NCBI RefSeq assembly: GCF_026627505.1
Contig: NZ_JAPNLK010000003.1
Span: 2,840-66,839, forward strand
Reading direction: 5' to 3'
DNA: 64,000 nucleotides
Source: Streptomyces sp. H27-H5
Lineage (GTDB): Bacteria; Actinomycetota; Actinomycetes; Streptomycetales; Streptomycetaceae
Part shown: positions 20,631 through 28,628 of the stretch, piece by piece
How positions within the stretch are numbered: the first letter of the stretch is position 1
How the letters are laid out: every line of letters begins with the position of its first letter
Program-made: the position numbers and the translations under genes
The notes under the pieces: generated by a model
Told to the model about the DNA's origin: nothing
What the model saw: the letters and a program-made list of their open reading frames with translations, nothing else
Database searches by the model: none

Positions 20631-20669
20631 CGGTCCGCCTCCTGCGGGGAAGGTGCGGGAGGCGGACCG
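20631..20669 (-). terminator. hairpin downstream of whiB
   Basis: A perfect 12-base inverted repeat (20631-20642 with 20658-20669), about 160 bases past the whiB stop and before the glycosyltransferase gene. The 20670-20831 stretch shows nothing else I can support. Confidence 0.5.
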
Positions 20670-20831
20670 TTTGCTCTGTTCGTCCTGCGGTTCGGCGCGC
20701 GGTTCCGGACGGGGCGGATCCGCGGGTGGATCGTACTGCGGGCCGGTCTTCGGGAGGGTCGGCGGCCGGTGTGCCGGCGGATATGAGGTGGGTGGTGCCG
20801 TCGGCGCCGGGCAGCCGGCGCGCGGTGCGCC

Positions 20832-21095
20832 TCAGACCGCCGCCTTCTTCAGGCGGCGGCGCTCACGCTCGGACAAACCGCCCCAGATACCGAAGCGTTC
20901 GTCGTTCGCGAGGGCGTATTCAAGGCATTCGGAGCGGACCTCGCAGGCGAGGCAGACCTTCTTGGCTTCGCGGGTGGAGCCGCCCTTCTCGGGAAAGAAG
21001 GACTCGGGGTCGGTCTGGGCGCAGAGTGCGCGCTCCTGCCATCCGAGCTCCTCGTCCGCCTCCTCGACCAGCAGTTCCTGAAACAGCTCGGTCAT
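20832..21095 (-). CDS. whiB: sporulation transcription factor WhiB
   Basis: An 87-residue iron-sulfur protein of the Wbl family. Four Cys ligands (Cys25, 48, 51 and 57, the last three as CLACEVRSEC) bind a 4Fe-4S cluster. GIWGG (69-73) is followed by the basic tail ERERRRLKKAAV. Length and sequence match S. coelicolor WhiB as I remember it. There, WhiB works with WhiA to start sporulation septation in aerial hyphae. Start ATG 21095 has GAGGGG six bases upstream. It is transcribed alone, divergent from the cysteine dioxygenase region. Confidence 0.95.
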   Translation of the reverse strand: MTELFQELLVEEADEELGWQERALCAQTDPESFFPEKGGSTREAKKVCLACEVRSECLEYALANDERFGIWGGLSERERRRLKKAAV

Positions 21096-21168
21096 GTGCG
21101 CCCCTCGCTCTGTCTGTGCGTCCCCGTGGTGTTGCCGTCACTGATCGCTACGTAACGACACGAGTGAA

Positions 21169-21198
21169 ATTACAAGTGGGGGGCTCCAGCGCAGTCAA
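21169..21198 (-). promoter_or_regulatory. whiB: whiB promoter candidate
   Basis: On the minus strand, TTGACT (21193-21198) is 18 bases from TGTAAT (21169-21174). This would start transcription about 70 bases before the whiB ATG. In S. coelicolor whiB is developmentally controlled; I could not place a full BldD box here. Confidence 0.45.
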
Positions 21199-21540
21199 GC
21201 CGAGATCTGCTATTGGGCCCCTTATTCACTCTGCGGAACCAAGCGTATGCAGTAAGTGTTCATATCGCCAAAAATCGTGACACATGCCACTGGCCTGAAA
21301 GCAGCACCCGAAACGGCACCCCGCCCTCACCCGTAGCCGACGTGACTCCGCGTGACGTGGTTGCGATCCGTCCCGAGATGCGGTGCGGATCACAGTCAGG
21401 TCACGAGTGGCGTCAGTTGGTTTGAATTGCGGTTGATGCGACTCTCGGGGCGGCACATGCCCCGGACCTCACTGCACAAACCTTTCTCCGGACTCAGTAA
21501 CCGGATGAGGTGAAACTTTTGCCTCAATCCGGACATTGGG
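21199..21540. other. long intergenic region, no gene seen
   Basis: An AT-richer stretch between whiB and the leader ORF promoter. The overlapping ORFs on both strands lack Streptomyces codon bias. It probably holds developmental regulatory sites for whiB, but I cannot name one from the sequence. Confidence 0.5.
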
Positions 21541-21577
21541 TTGACAGTCCGACCCCTCGCCGGTTCTCCTTGTACGC
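21541..21577 (+). promoter_or_regulatory. promoter of cysteine leader ORF
   Basis: A perfect TTGACA (21541-21546), an 18-base spacer and a weak -10 TCTCCT (21565-21570). Transcription would begin at about 21577-21578, which is the A of the leader ORF's ATG. No ribosome-binding site lies in front of that ATG, so a leaderless transcript is the simplest reading. Confidence 0.5.
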
Positions 21578-21664
21578 ATGTCAGCGCCCGCAGCCGCCAC
21601 CTGGACCCCCATTCGTGGGTTCCTGCGCGCTGCCCAGGTTCGCTGTTGCTGTTGCAGCTGTTGA
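21578..21664 (+). CDS. 28-residue Cys-rich leader peptide (uORF)
   Basis: A short ORF of 28 codons beginning MSAPAAATWTPIRG and ending RCCCCSC before TGA, with codons TGT TGC TGT TGC AGC TGT. Five Cys codons in the last six is far beyond chance. It ends 83 bases before the ATG of a cysteine dioxygenase-like gene in the same orientation. In mycobacteria, leaderless polycysteine short ORFs are known cysteine-responsive attenuators, and this has the same design: promoter placed for a leaderless start, Cys run at the end, sulfur gene behind it. The product is likely a regulatory by-product rather than a functional peptide. Confidence 0.7.
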   Translation: MSAPAAATWTPIRGFLRAAQVRCCCCSC

Positions 21665-21747
21665 TGCCACCGGAGCCACGGCTCCCCTGAGCACCGGCTC
21701 CCCACAGCAACCGCCAGCACGACTGACATCCGTCGAGGAATCCCCCG
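21665..21747 (+). promoter_or_regulatory. candidate attenuator / translation-control leader
   Basis: The stretch between leader ORF and CDO-like gene. GGAGCC (21672-21677) can pair with either of two GGCTCC copies (21680-21685 or 21696-21701), giving alternative hairpins. The GAGGAA ribosome site (21735-21740) lies in CGAGGAATCCC (21734-21744), which is largely complementary to GGGTTCCTGCG inside the leader ORF (21617-21627). Ribosome position on the Cys codons could therefore decide which structure forms. The pairing is my inference. Confidence 0.4.
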
Positions 21748-22305
21748 ATGAACAGCACCACCGCCCCGCACCCCACCGCCGCGGCCCCCACCGTTCCCGT
21801 CGTCGCGGCGCCCATGGTCGAGAGCGACCTCCAGATCGCCGGCGACATCCTCTCCGTACAGCACCTCCTCCAGCCGGCCCGCGAACACCCGACCACCGTC
21901 GCCGAGTTCGTGGGCCTCGCCCGCTCCATCGCCGAGAACCGCGCGGAGTGGGAGCACCTGGTCCAGTACGACGCCACCACCCGCTGGTACCACCGCCTGC
22001 GCACCGGACCCGGCTACGAGGTCTGGCTGCTCAGCTGGGTCCCCGGGCAGGGCAGCGGCCGGCACGACCACGGCGGCTCCTCCGGCGTCCTGACCGTCCT
22101 GGACGGCGAACTCACCGAGCACGCCCCGCGCGGCCCGCTGACCCTGCGCGCCGGCTCCCAGCGCGTCTTCGCCCCCGGCTACGCCCACGAGGTCGTCAAC
22201 GACACCCTCGACGGGGCGGTCAGCCTGCACGTCTACTTCCCCGGGCTCACCGAGATGCCGATGCACAGCTGCTCCCCGGCCAGGCCGGAGGCCCTTTCCG
22301 TCTGA
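21748..22305 (+). CDS. cysteine dioxygenase family protein
   Basis: A 185-residue cupin of the cysteine dioxygenase type I family, which oxidises cysteine to cysteine sulfinate with a non-haem iron. The iron ligands are visible as HDH (His106, His108) and HEVVN (His147). The cupin signature runs SGVLTVLDGELTEHAPRG. The length is right for the bacterial form. The first 25 residues are Ala/Pro/Thr-rich and probably disordered. Start ATG 21748 has GAGGAA seven bases upstream. The Cys-rich leader ORF in front supports a cysteine-linked substrate; other thiol dioxygenase substrates remain possible. Confidence 0.85.
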   Translation: MNSTTAPHPTAAAPTVPVVAAPMVESDLQIAGDILSVQHLLQPAREHPTTVAEFVGLARSIAENRAEWEHLVQYDATTRWYHRLRTGPGYEVWLLSWVPGQGSGRHDHGGSSGVLTVLDGELTEHAPRGPLTLRAGSQRVFAPGYAHEVVNDTLDGAVSLHVYFPGLTEMPMHSCSPARPEALSV

Positions 22306-22385
22306 TCGACGGACGCCCGGCCCGTCCCACCCGTCACCCGACCACCGCCCCTCGACGGGCGGCCCGCGGCTGACAGACTGTCCGC

Positions 22386-23345
22386 ATGCGCATTGTTGTT
22401 CTGGCCGGCGGCATCGGCGGCGCCCGTTTCCTCCGCGGACTCAAGTCGGCGGTTCCCGAGGCGGAGATCACGGTCATCGGCAACACCGGTGACGACATTC
22501 ACCTGTTCGGGCTGAAGGTGTGCCCCGATCTGGACACCGTGATGTACACCCTCGGCGGTGGCATCAACGAGGACCAGGGTTGGGGACGCACCGACGAGTC
22601 CTTCACCGTCAAGGAGGAACTCGCGGCGTACGGGGTCGGACCCACCTGGTTCGGCCTCGGCGACCGCGACTTCGCGACCCACATCGTCCGTACCCAGATG
22701 ATCGGTGCGGGCTACCCGCTCAGCGCCGTCACCGAGGCCCTCTGCGACCGCTGGCAGCCCGGGGTCCGGCTGCTGCCCATGTCCGACGACCGGGTCGAGA
22801 CGCACGTCGCCATCACCGAGCCCGGCTCCGGCGAACGCCGCGTCATCCACTTCCAGGAGTACTGGGTCAAGATGCGCGCCGCGGTGGACGCGGAGGCCGT
22901 CGTACCCGTGGGCGCCGAGCAGGCCAAGCCCGCGCCCGGCGTGCTGGAGGCCATCGCGGCCGCCGACGTCATCGTCTTCCCGCCGTCCAACCCGGTGGTC
23001 TCCGTCGGGACCATCCTCGCCGTGCCCGGCATCCGGGAGGCGGTGGCCTCGGCCTCGGCGCCGGTCGTGGGCCTCTCCCCCATCGTCGGGGGGGCCCCCG
23101 TGCGCGGGATGGCCGACAAGGTGCTGGCCGCCGTGGGCGTCGAGTCCACCGCCGCGGCCGTCGCCCTGCACTACGGCACCGGCCTGCTCGACGGCTGGCT
23201 GGTGGACACCGCCGACGCGGCGGCCGTCGCCGAGGTCGAGGCCGCCGGCATCACCTGCCGTGCGGTCCCGCTGATGATGACCGACCTCGACGCCACCGCG
23301 GCGATGGCCCGGGCGGCGTTGGAGCTGGCGGAGGCCTCCCGGTGA
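22386..23345 (+). CDS. fbiA: 2-phospho-L-lactate transferase family, coenzyme F420 biosynthesis
   Basis: CofD/FbiA, 319 residues. It transfers the phospho-carboxylate unit from a guanosine-diphosphate donor to the deazaflavin Fo. In actinobacteria the donor is enolpyruvyl-PP-guanosine, giving dehydro-F420-0. The N-terminal nucleotide/Fo-binding segment [19 protein letters not shown] and GNTGDD (32-37) are diagnostic, as is [14 protein letters not shown]. No ribosome site precedes ATG 22386, and a -10-like CAGACT (22374-22379) suggests a leaderless start. Its TGA overlaps the GTG of fbiB (GTGA), so the two are coupled. Confidence 0.95.
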   Translation: MRIVVLAGGIGGARFLRGLKSAVPEAEITVIGNTGDDIHLFGLKVCPDLDTVMYTLGGGINEDQGWGRTDESFTVKEELAAYGVGPTWFGLGDRDFATHIVRTQMIGAGYPLSAVTEALCDRWQPGVRLLPMSDDRVETHVAITEPGSGERRVIHFQEYWVKMRAAVDAEAVVPVGAEQAKPAPGVLEAIAAADVIVFPPSNPVVSVGTILAVPGIREAVASASAPVVGLSPIVGGAPVRGMADKVLAAVGVESTAAAVALHYGTGLLDGWLVDTADAAAVAEVEAAGITCRAVPLMMTDLDATAAMARAALELAEASR

Positions 23346-24637
23346 CCGTTCCCTCCTACGAGGTGCGCGCCGTCCCCGGGATCCCCGAGGTCGCCCCGGG
23401 CGACGACCTGGCCGCGCTGATCGCGGCGGCCGAACCGGGGCTGCGCGACGGGGACGTCCTCCTGGTCACCTCGAAGATCGTGTCCAAGGCGGAGGGCCGG
23501 ATCGTGCGGGCCGACTCCCGCGAGGACGCCATCGACGCGGAGACCGTCCGCGTGGTCGCCCGCCGGGGCGCCCTGCGGATCGTCGAGAACCGCCGCGGCC
23601 TGGTGATGGCGGCGGCCGGCGTGGACGCCTCGAACACCGCCCCGGGCACGGTGCTGCTGCTCCCCGAGGACCCGGACGCCTCGGCGGCGGCGATCCGCGA
23701 GGGGCTGCGGGCCGCGCTGTCGGTGGACGTCGGCGTGATCGTGACGGACACCTTCGGGCGGCCCTGGCGCTCCGGGCTCACCGACGTGGCGATCGGCTCG
23801 GCCGGCGTGCGGGTGCTGGACGACCTGCGCGGCGGCGCGGACGCTCACGGGAACCCTCTGAGCGCGACGATAGTGGCCACGGCGGACGAACTGGCCGCAG
23901 CCGGCGACCTGGTCAAGGGCAAGGCCTCGGGCCTTCCCGTGGCCGTCGTGCGCGGGCTGTCGCACCTGCTCGGCGAGGGATCCTCGGCGGCCGACCTGGT
24001 CCGCCCGTCCGTCGACGACATGTTCCGGCTGGGAACCTCGGAGGCGGTACGCGAGGCCGTGACGCAGCGGCGTACCGTACGGGCCTTCACTGACGAGCCG
24101 GTGGACCCGGGCGCGGTCCGCCGGGCGGTGGCGGCGGCCGTGACGGCCCCGGCCCCGCACCACACGACGCCGTGGCGGTTCGTGCTGCTGGAGTCGGCCG
24201 CCGCGCGGCTGGAACTCCTGGACGCGATGCGGGACGCGTGGATCGACGACCTGCGGCGGGACGGCAAGTCCGAGGAGTCCGTCGCGAAACGGGTGCGGCG
24301 CGGCGACGTGCTCCGCAACGCCCCGTACCTGGTCGTGCCGTGCCTGGTCATGGACGGGGCGCACGACTACGGGCACGCGCGCCGGGACGCGGCGGAGCGG
24401 GAGATGTTCGTGGTCGCGATGGGCGCGGGCGTCCAGAACTTCCTGGTCGCGCTGGCCGGGGAGCGGCTGGGCTCCGCGTGGGTGTCCTCGACGATGTTCT
24501 GCCGGGACGTGGTGCGCAAGGTGCTGGCGCTCCCGGAGGACTGGGACCCGATGGGGGCGGTGGCCGTGGGCCACGCCGCCGCGGCTCCGGCGGAGCGGCC
24601 CGCGCGGGCGGCTTCCGCGTTCGTCGAGGTGCGCTGA
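23342..24637 (+). CDS. fbiB: coenzyme F420 gamma-glutamyl ligase / dehydro-F420-0 reductase, bifunctional
   Basis: A 431-residue two-domain FbiB from GTG 23342. The CofE domain (about 1-240) adds the gamma-linked glutamate tail to F420-0; its motifs include [19 protein letters not shown] and [17 protein letters not shown]. The C-terminal nitroreductase-fold domain (about 245-431: [30 protein letters not shown]) uses FMN to reduce the dehydro intermediate. This fusion is typical of actinobacteria. The 4-base overlap with fbiA implies stoichiometric expression. FbiC and FbiD are not in the window. Confidence 0.95.
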   Translation: MTVPSYEVRAVPGIPEVAPGDDLAALIAAAEPGLRDGDVLLVTSKIVSKAEGRIVRADSREDAIDAETVRVVARRGALRIVENRRGLVMAAAGVDASNTAPGTVLLLPEDPDASAAAIREGLRAALSVDVGVIVTDTFGRPWRSGLTDVAIGSAGVRVLDDLRGGADAHGNPLSATIVATADELAAAGDLVKGKASGLPVAVVRGLSHLLGEGSSAADLVRPSVDDMFRLGTSEAVREAVTQRRTVRAFTDEPVDPGAVRRAVAAAVTAPAPHHTTPWRFVLLESAAARLELLDAMRDAWIDDLRRDGKSEESVAKRVRRGDVLRNAPYLVVPCLVMDGAHDYGHARRDAAEREMFVVAMGAGVQNFLVALAGERLGSAWVSSTMFCRDVVRKVLALPEDWDPMGAVAVGHAAAAPAERPARAASAFVEVR

Positions 24638-24640
24638 GGG

Positions 24641-24703
24641 GGCGCCGGGTCCGGTGCGGATCCGGCGCCGGGAAGGGGTCGCGGGGCATACCCGCGGCCC
24701 CTT
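24641..24703. terminator. double hairpin after fbiB
   Basis: Two adjacent inverted repeats. The first is GGCGCCGG (24641-24648) with CCGGCGCC (24662-24669). The second is a 13-base stem (24673-24685 with 24691-24703, one G-T pair) ending in CCCCTTT. They lie between the convergent fbiB and DNA glycosylase genes. Confidence 0.7.
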
Positions 24704-24717
24704 TCCGCGTACCGGGG

Positions 24718-24776
24718 GTGCGGCGCCTGCCGGAGTGCGGCGCGTACCGGGGTGTGGCGCCTGCCGGGGTGTGGGG
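24718..24776. repeat. 17-base tandem repeat
   Basis: Three consecutive 17-base units (24718-24734, 24735-24751, 24752-24768) of the form GTGYGGCGCSTRCCGGR, plus a partial fourth unit, ending just before the stop of the DNA glycosylase gene. The function is unknown. Confidence 0.85.
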
Positions 24777-25778
24777 TCAGAGGCGGCCGATGTCCGTGCG
24801 CGGCATCTTCGGCGTGCGGCGGGGCGGGGTGCGGCCCGCCAGCAGGATGAGGCGGGCCGCGCGGTGGCGCTGGCCCTCGTACGGGGCGAGGAGCTCCAGC
24901 ATGGCCGCGTCGTCGGCGTCCCGGTCCCCGGCGAGGGCGTACCCGACGATCCCCGGCAGGTGGAGGTCCCCGGTGGTGACCGCGTCGGCGGCGCCGTTGC
25001 TGCGCTGGAGGGTCTCGGCGGAGGTCCAGGGGCCGATGCCGGGTACGGCCTCCAGCCGTCGGGTCGCCGCGGCCAGGTCCATGGCGACGGCCTCCTCCAG
25101 CCGGTTCGCGACCCGGGCGGCGCGGACGATGGTGGCGGAACGCTTCGAGTCGACGCCGGCCGTGTGCCAGTCCCAGGACGGGATCATGGCCCAGACGCGG
25201 GCCGTCGGCATCACGTACAGGTCCGGGCGCGGGCCGGGGGCCGGTTCGCCGTGGCGGCGGACCAGCCGGCGCCAGGCGCGGTAGGCCTCGTCGGTGGTGA
25301 CCTTCTGCTCCAGGACGGTCGGGATCAGCGACTCCAGGACCAGCCCGGTCCGGGTCAGGCGCAATCCGGGACGGCGGCGGTGGCTGGCGTGCACGAGCCG
25401 GTGCCGGGGCACGAAGGCGGCCGGGTCGTCGGCCGCGCCGAGGAGTTCGGGCAGCCGGTCGAGGACCCAGTCGGCGCCCGGCCCCCAGGCCTCGGCGCCG
25501 ACCTTGCCGTCGGCGCCGGCGACACGGAGGGTGGCGGGCCCGTCGGGGGTCCGGCTGGTCTTCCAGACAGAGCCGTCGGGGCTGGTGCGGAAGGTGGGGT
25601 CGGCGGGGCCGCGCCGGAGGGGGCCGAGGGTGAGGCCCAGGTCGACGGGGCCCTCGGGGGCCCAGATCCGTCTCCGGGCGTCGATCGCCTCCCCCGGCGT
25701 GTGGCCCCGGCCCGCGGGCACGTCGGTGCGGCCGCCGCGGATCGCGGTGCGGGTGAGGGGGTCGAAGCGGCCGGCCAT
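24777..25778 (-). CDS. DNA-3-methyladenine glycosylase family (HhH-GPD) protein
   Basis: A 333-residue AlkA-like base-excision glycosylase, starting at ATG 25778 (MAGRFDPLTRTAIRGG). The open frame upstream runs through repetitive DNA and is not coding. The helix-hairpin-helix motif is LEAVPGIGPWTSAETLQRS, followed by VTTGDLHLP, whose Asp is the expected catalytic residue. VLEQKVTTDEAYRAWRRLV corresponds to the usual recognition helix. The N-terminal 120 residues resemble the AlkA beta domain. It should remove alkylated purines; the exact base range cannot be read from sequence. It appears monocistronic. Confidence 0.85.
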   Translation of the reverse strand: MAGRFDPLTRTAIRGGRTDVPAGRGHTPGEAIDARRRIWAPEGPVDLGLTLGPLRRGPADPTFRTSPDGSVWKTSRTPDGPATLRVAGADGKVGAEAWGPGADWVLDRLPELLGAADDPAAFVPRHRLVHASHRRRPGLRLTRTGLVLESLIPTVLEQKVTTDEAYRAWRRLVRRHGEPAPGPRPDLYVMPTARVWAMIPSWDWHTAGVDSKRSATIVRAARVANRLEEAVAMDLAAATRRLEAVPGIGPWTSAETLQRSNGAADAVTTGDLHLPGIVGYALAGDRDADDAAMLELLAPYEGQRHRAARLILLAGRTPPRRTPKMPRTDIGRL

Positions 25779-26147
25779 GCCTTTGAGCGTAGCCGGGTGG
25801 GGGGTGGGGCGGGGCCGGGTCGTTCGTGGGCCCCGGGACCGGCCCCGGGCCTCGGGGCGACGGTCGGCCCGCCGGGGCCGCGCGGCGCCGTGGCCCCCGG
25901 GACTGGGTCGGCCGGGGCCGCGCGGCGCCGTGGCGCGGAGCGGCCCCGGCTGCGCCGGGCTTTCGGGGCTCCGCCCCGGACCCCGCGCCTCAAACGCCGG
26001 CGGGGCTGGATTCGGCCCGGGTCCGGGGAGCACCCACCGCAGGCGGCGGTTGGATGTGGCCCGGCCCCCGGGGACCGGACCGCCGGCGGAATTGGCTGTG
26101 GACCGGCCCCGGCGAGGCTGGATAGGCCCGGGTCGGGGCCCGGTGGG
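25779..26147. repeat. repeat-rich intergenic region
   Basis: A 369-base, about 80% GC spacer. It holds a 24-base direct repeat (25871-25894 and 25911-25934, 40-base period). It also holds a copy of the common Streptomyces intergenic motif GGGGCTCCGCCCCGGACCCC followed by CCTCAAACGCCGGCGGGGC (about 25965-26010). No gene or RNA is supported; the long ORFs crossing it are composition artefacts. Confidence 0.7.
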
Positions 26148-27575
26148 TCAGCGGCCCTGGAGTTTGGCCGCGGAGGTGCGGGCCGGGGGGAGTTGGCCGT
26201 AGAGGAGGCGGCCCGGGCATTCCGTGGCGAAGCCGTCGCGGTGGCCCGAGATGACGTTGAGCTTCACGTTGCGGCCCTTGGCGTACAGGTTGCCGCCGCC
26301 CGACTTCAGGGTGGCCTTCGCCCGCGGGTCCGCCCCGAAGAGGCCCAGCTTCCAGGCCGTGAGCCGGGCGACCGCGTTGACCGAGGCGGCCGGCGGGGTC
26401 GTCGAGGTGTACGAGCCGATCACCGCGATGCCCATGCTGTCGGTGTTGAAGCCCATGGTGTGGGCCCCGAGCACCGGCTTGGCGACGCCGCCCGCCCGGC
26501 CCTCGTAGACGGTGCCGCACTTGTCGACGGCGAAGTTGTAGCCGATGTCGCGCCAGCCGCTGCTGACCACGTGGTAGCGGTACAGGCTGCGCAGGACCGC
26601 CGGGGCGTCCTTGCAGGCGTAGTTGTTGCCGGAGGCGGTGTGGTGGACGAAGGCGGCCTTGACGGTCTTGGTGTAGACGAAGCCCTTCTCGCGCAGGCCC
26701 TCGTCCGCACCCCAGCCCTTTCGGGTGACGATGCGGGGGCGCGGCCCGATGTACGGGCGCCCCGCGGCGGCGAGGGACTCGTCGGCCAGGACGGCGTCCG
26801 CGGTGGAGTCGGCCTTGTTGAGTTCGGTGATCTCGTCGGCGCCGATCGGGGCGAGCGGGACGTTGGCGGAGGAGGACTCGGCCATCTCCATCGTCATGCC
26901 GGGGAGGAGGACGAGTTCGCCCTTGTCGTCGCCCTCGGGGTCCTCGTCCGGGTCGTCGTCCTTCGGGCCGGCGTTCTTCCCGTCGATGGTGACCGGTGGC
27001 GTCTGCGCGCCCGGGTCGACGAGTTCGATCCGCATCCCGGACGGGAGGCGGGACGGGGCGCGGGTGGTGGTGGCGCCCGTCTCGGCCTGGACGCGGACCT
27101 CGATGCCGTCGGACTCGCCGACCCACAGGGGGGCGGTGCTGCCGCGCACGCGGCCGGATCCGCGTTCCACGGTGTCGGGGTCGGCGGCGTGTTCGCTGTT
27201 GTGGGTCTCGACGTCCTGCCAGTCGGACCAGGTGGACGTCTTCACGGAGCGGGTGCGGACCTGGACCCGGCCGAGGAGTTGGGTGCTCGCGTCGTCCCAG
27301 ACGACGCCGACCAGCGAGAACGTCTTGACCTCCCGAGCGGTCAGGCCCCGCGCCTCGGGAAGGCGCGGCGCGGTGCTCATGCCGGGGGTGCCGGAGGTGC
27401 GGTCCGCCGTCGGTCCGAGCGGGACGAGCCGCAGTGACTGGGTGGACCCCGCGGGGTTCACGGGGGCGACCGCCACCGCGGAGGGGGTGGCCAGGGCGGG
27501 AGTGGGGAGCGCGAGCGGCATGGCCAGCGCGGCGGCCGTCGCGACGCCGATCGAGGAAGCAAGGAATGCACGCAT
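26148..27575 (-). CDS. secreted peptidoglycan recognition / N-acetylmuramoyl-L-alanine amidase
   Basis: A 475-residue exported protein. The signal peptide covers about residues 1-29 (MRAFLASSIGVATAAALAMP, cleavage near TPALA). Residues 50-230 form a beta-rich region, an acidic DDDPDEDPEGDD linker sits near 205, and the C-terminal PGRP/Amidase_2 domain runs from about 290 to 465. The zinc ligands are visible in AFVHHTASGN and SGHRDGFATECPG. It likely cleaves the muramyl-L-Ala bond or binds peptidoglycan. Start ATG 27575 lacks a clear ribosome site; an in-frame ATG at 27611 is the alternative. It is divergent from the TIGR03089 gene. Confidence 0.88.
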   Translation of the reverse strand: MRAFLASSIGVATAAALAMPLALPTPALATPSAVAVAPVNPAGSTQSLRLVPLGPTADRTSGTPGMSTAPRLPEARGLTAREVKTFSLVGVVWDDASTQLLGRVQVRTRSVKTSTWSDWQDVETHNSEHAADPDTVERGSGRVRGSTAPLWVGESDGIEVRVQAETGATTTRAPSRLPSGMRIELVDPGAQTPPVTIDGKNAGPKDDDPDEDPEGDDKGELVLLPGMTMEMAESSSANVPLAPIGADEITELNKADSTADAVLADESLAAAGRPYIGPRPRIVTRKGWGADEGLREKGFVYTKTVKAAFVHHTASGNNYACKDAPAVLRSLYRYHVVSSGWRDIGYNFAVDKCGTVYEGRAGGVAKPVLGAHTMGFNTDSMGIAVIGSYTSTTPPAASVNAVARLTAWKLGLFGADPRAKATLKSGGGNLYAKGRNVKLNVISGHRDGFATECPGRLLYGQLPPARTSAAKLQGR

Positions 27576-27713
27576 GAAAGGATGCTCGGCGCGCGCACCG
27601 CCGGGCGCCATCGGAGAACTGACGCCCCGTCCGGTACGACGTTGATACCTCTCCCCCGTACGGGGGAGTCCGGGGCCGCCGTACGGACGAGGGCGCCGCG
27701 TACCCTGTGCCGG

Positions 27714-28463
27714 GTGAACGCCACTGACCGCACCCCTGCCGACCTGCTGCGATCCGCGCTCGCCGCCGATCCGGGCCGCCCGCTCGTCACCTTCTACGAC
27801 GACGCCACGGGCGAGCGCGTCGAATTGTCCGTCGCCACCTTCGCCAATTGGGTGGCCAAGACCGCCAATCTGCTCCAGGGCGACCTGGGCGCGGAGCCCG
27901 GCGACCGGCTCGCGCTGCTGCTTCCCGCGCACTGGCAGGGCGCCGTGTGGTTGCTCGCCTGCGCCTCCGTCGGGGTGGTCGCGGAGGTGGGCGGGGATCC
28001 GGCCGCCGCGGACCTCGTCGTGACCGGTCCCGACACGCTGGAGGAGGCCTCCGCGTGCGGGGGCGAGCGGGTCGCGCTCGCCCTGCGTCCGCTGGGCGGC
28101 AGGTTCCCGCAGCCGCCCGCCGGGTTCGCGGACTACGCGGTGGAGGTTCCGGGGCAGGGTGACCGGTTCGCCCCGTTCCAGCCCGTGGACGCCGACGGTC
28201 CGGGGCTCGTGGTGGGCGGCGAGGAGCTCTCGTACGCGGACCTGGTCGCGCGCGCCCGCGAGGACGCGGTCAAGCTCGGCCTCGGCGAGGGTTCCCGGGT
28301 GCTGTCCGGGCTGGGGTACGACACCTGGGAGGGGTTGTCGGCCGGTCTCTTCGCGCCGCTGGCCGCCGGCGGGTCCGTGGTGCTGTGCCGGAACCTGGAC
28401 CGGCTCTCGCCGGACGGGCAGGCGCAGCGGGTGGAGAGCGAGCGGGTCACCCACACCGTCTGA
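27714..28463 (+). CDS. TIGR03089 family protein
   Basis: A 249-residue actinobacterial protein from GTG 27714 (VNATDRTPADLLRSALAAD). It resembles the N-terminal part of AMP-dependent ligases (VTFYDDATGERVELSVATFANWVAKTANLL, like the region before the P-loop of acyl-CoA synthetases). It lacks the AMP-binding P-loop and the C-terminal lid, so it is unlikely to be an active ligase. The function is unknown. In actinobacteria it is regularly found beside the LytR-CpsA-Psr genes that follow here. Confidence 0.82.
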   Translation: MNATDRTPADLLRSALAADPGRPLVTFYDDATGERVELSVATFANWVAKTANLLQGDLGAEPGDRLALLLPAHWQGAVWLLACASVGVVAEVGGDPAAADLVVTGPDTLEEASACGGERVALALRPLGGRFPQPPAGFADYAVEVPGQGDRFAPFQPVDADGPGLVVGGEELSYADLVARAREDAVKLGLGEGSRVLSGLGYDTWEGLSAGLFAPLAAGGSVVLCRNLDRLSPDGQAQRVESERVTHTV

Positions 28464-28628
28464 GTCCCCCCTCACCTGCGCCGCGTCGTGACCACATCGG
28501 GCGATTTGTCACCCACACGGCCCAGTACAAGGGGTCGCCCCCGGGCCGCCTCGGCGTCTCGGGGGCAGGATCGGCACAGGCCCATCCACCCGTGCGGCCT
28601 CCCGGTACGGCGAGGGGACGGAACGCCA

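Noticed and set aside
21096-21200. BldD or WhiA operator at whiB
   Set aside because: Only half matches (for example ACACGAGTG near 21158) were seen; the full inverted repeat could not be aligned without gaps.
24638-24776. Small RNA between fbiB and the glycosylase gene
   Set aside because: The hairpins fit terminators of convergent genes and no independent promoter was visible.
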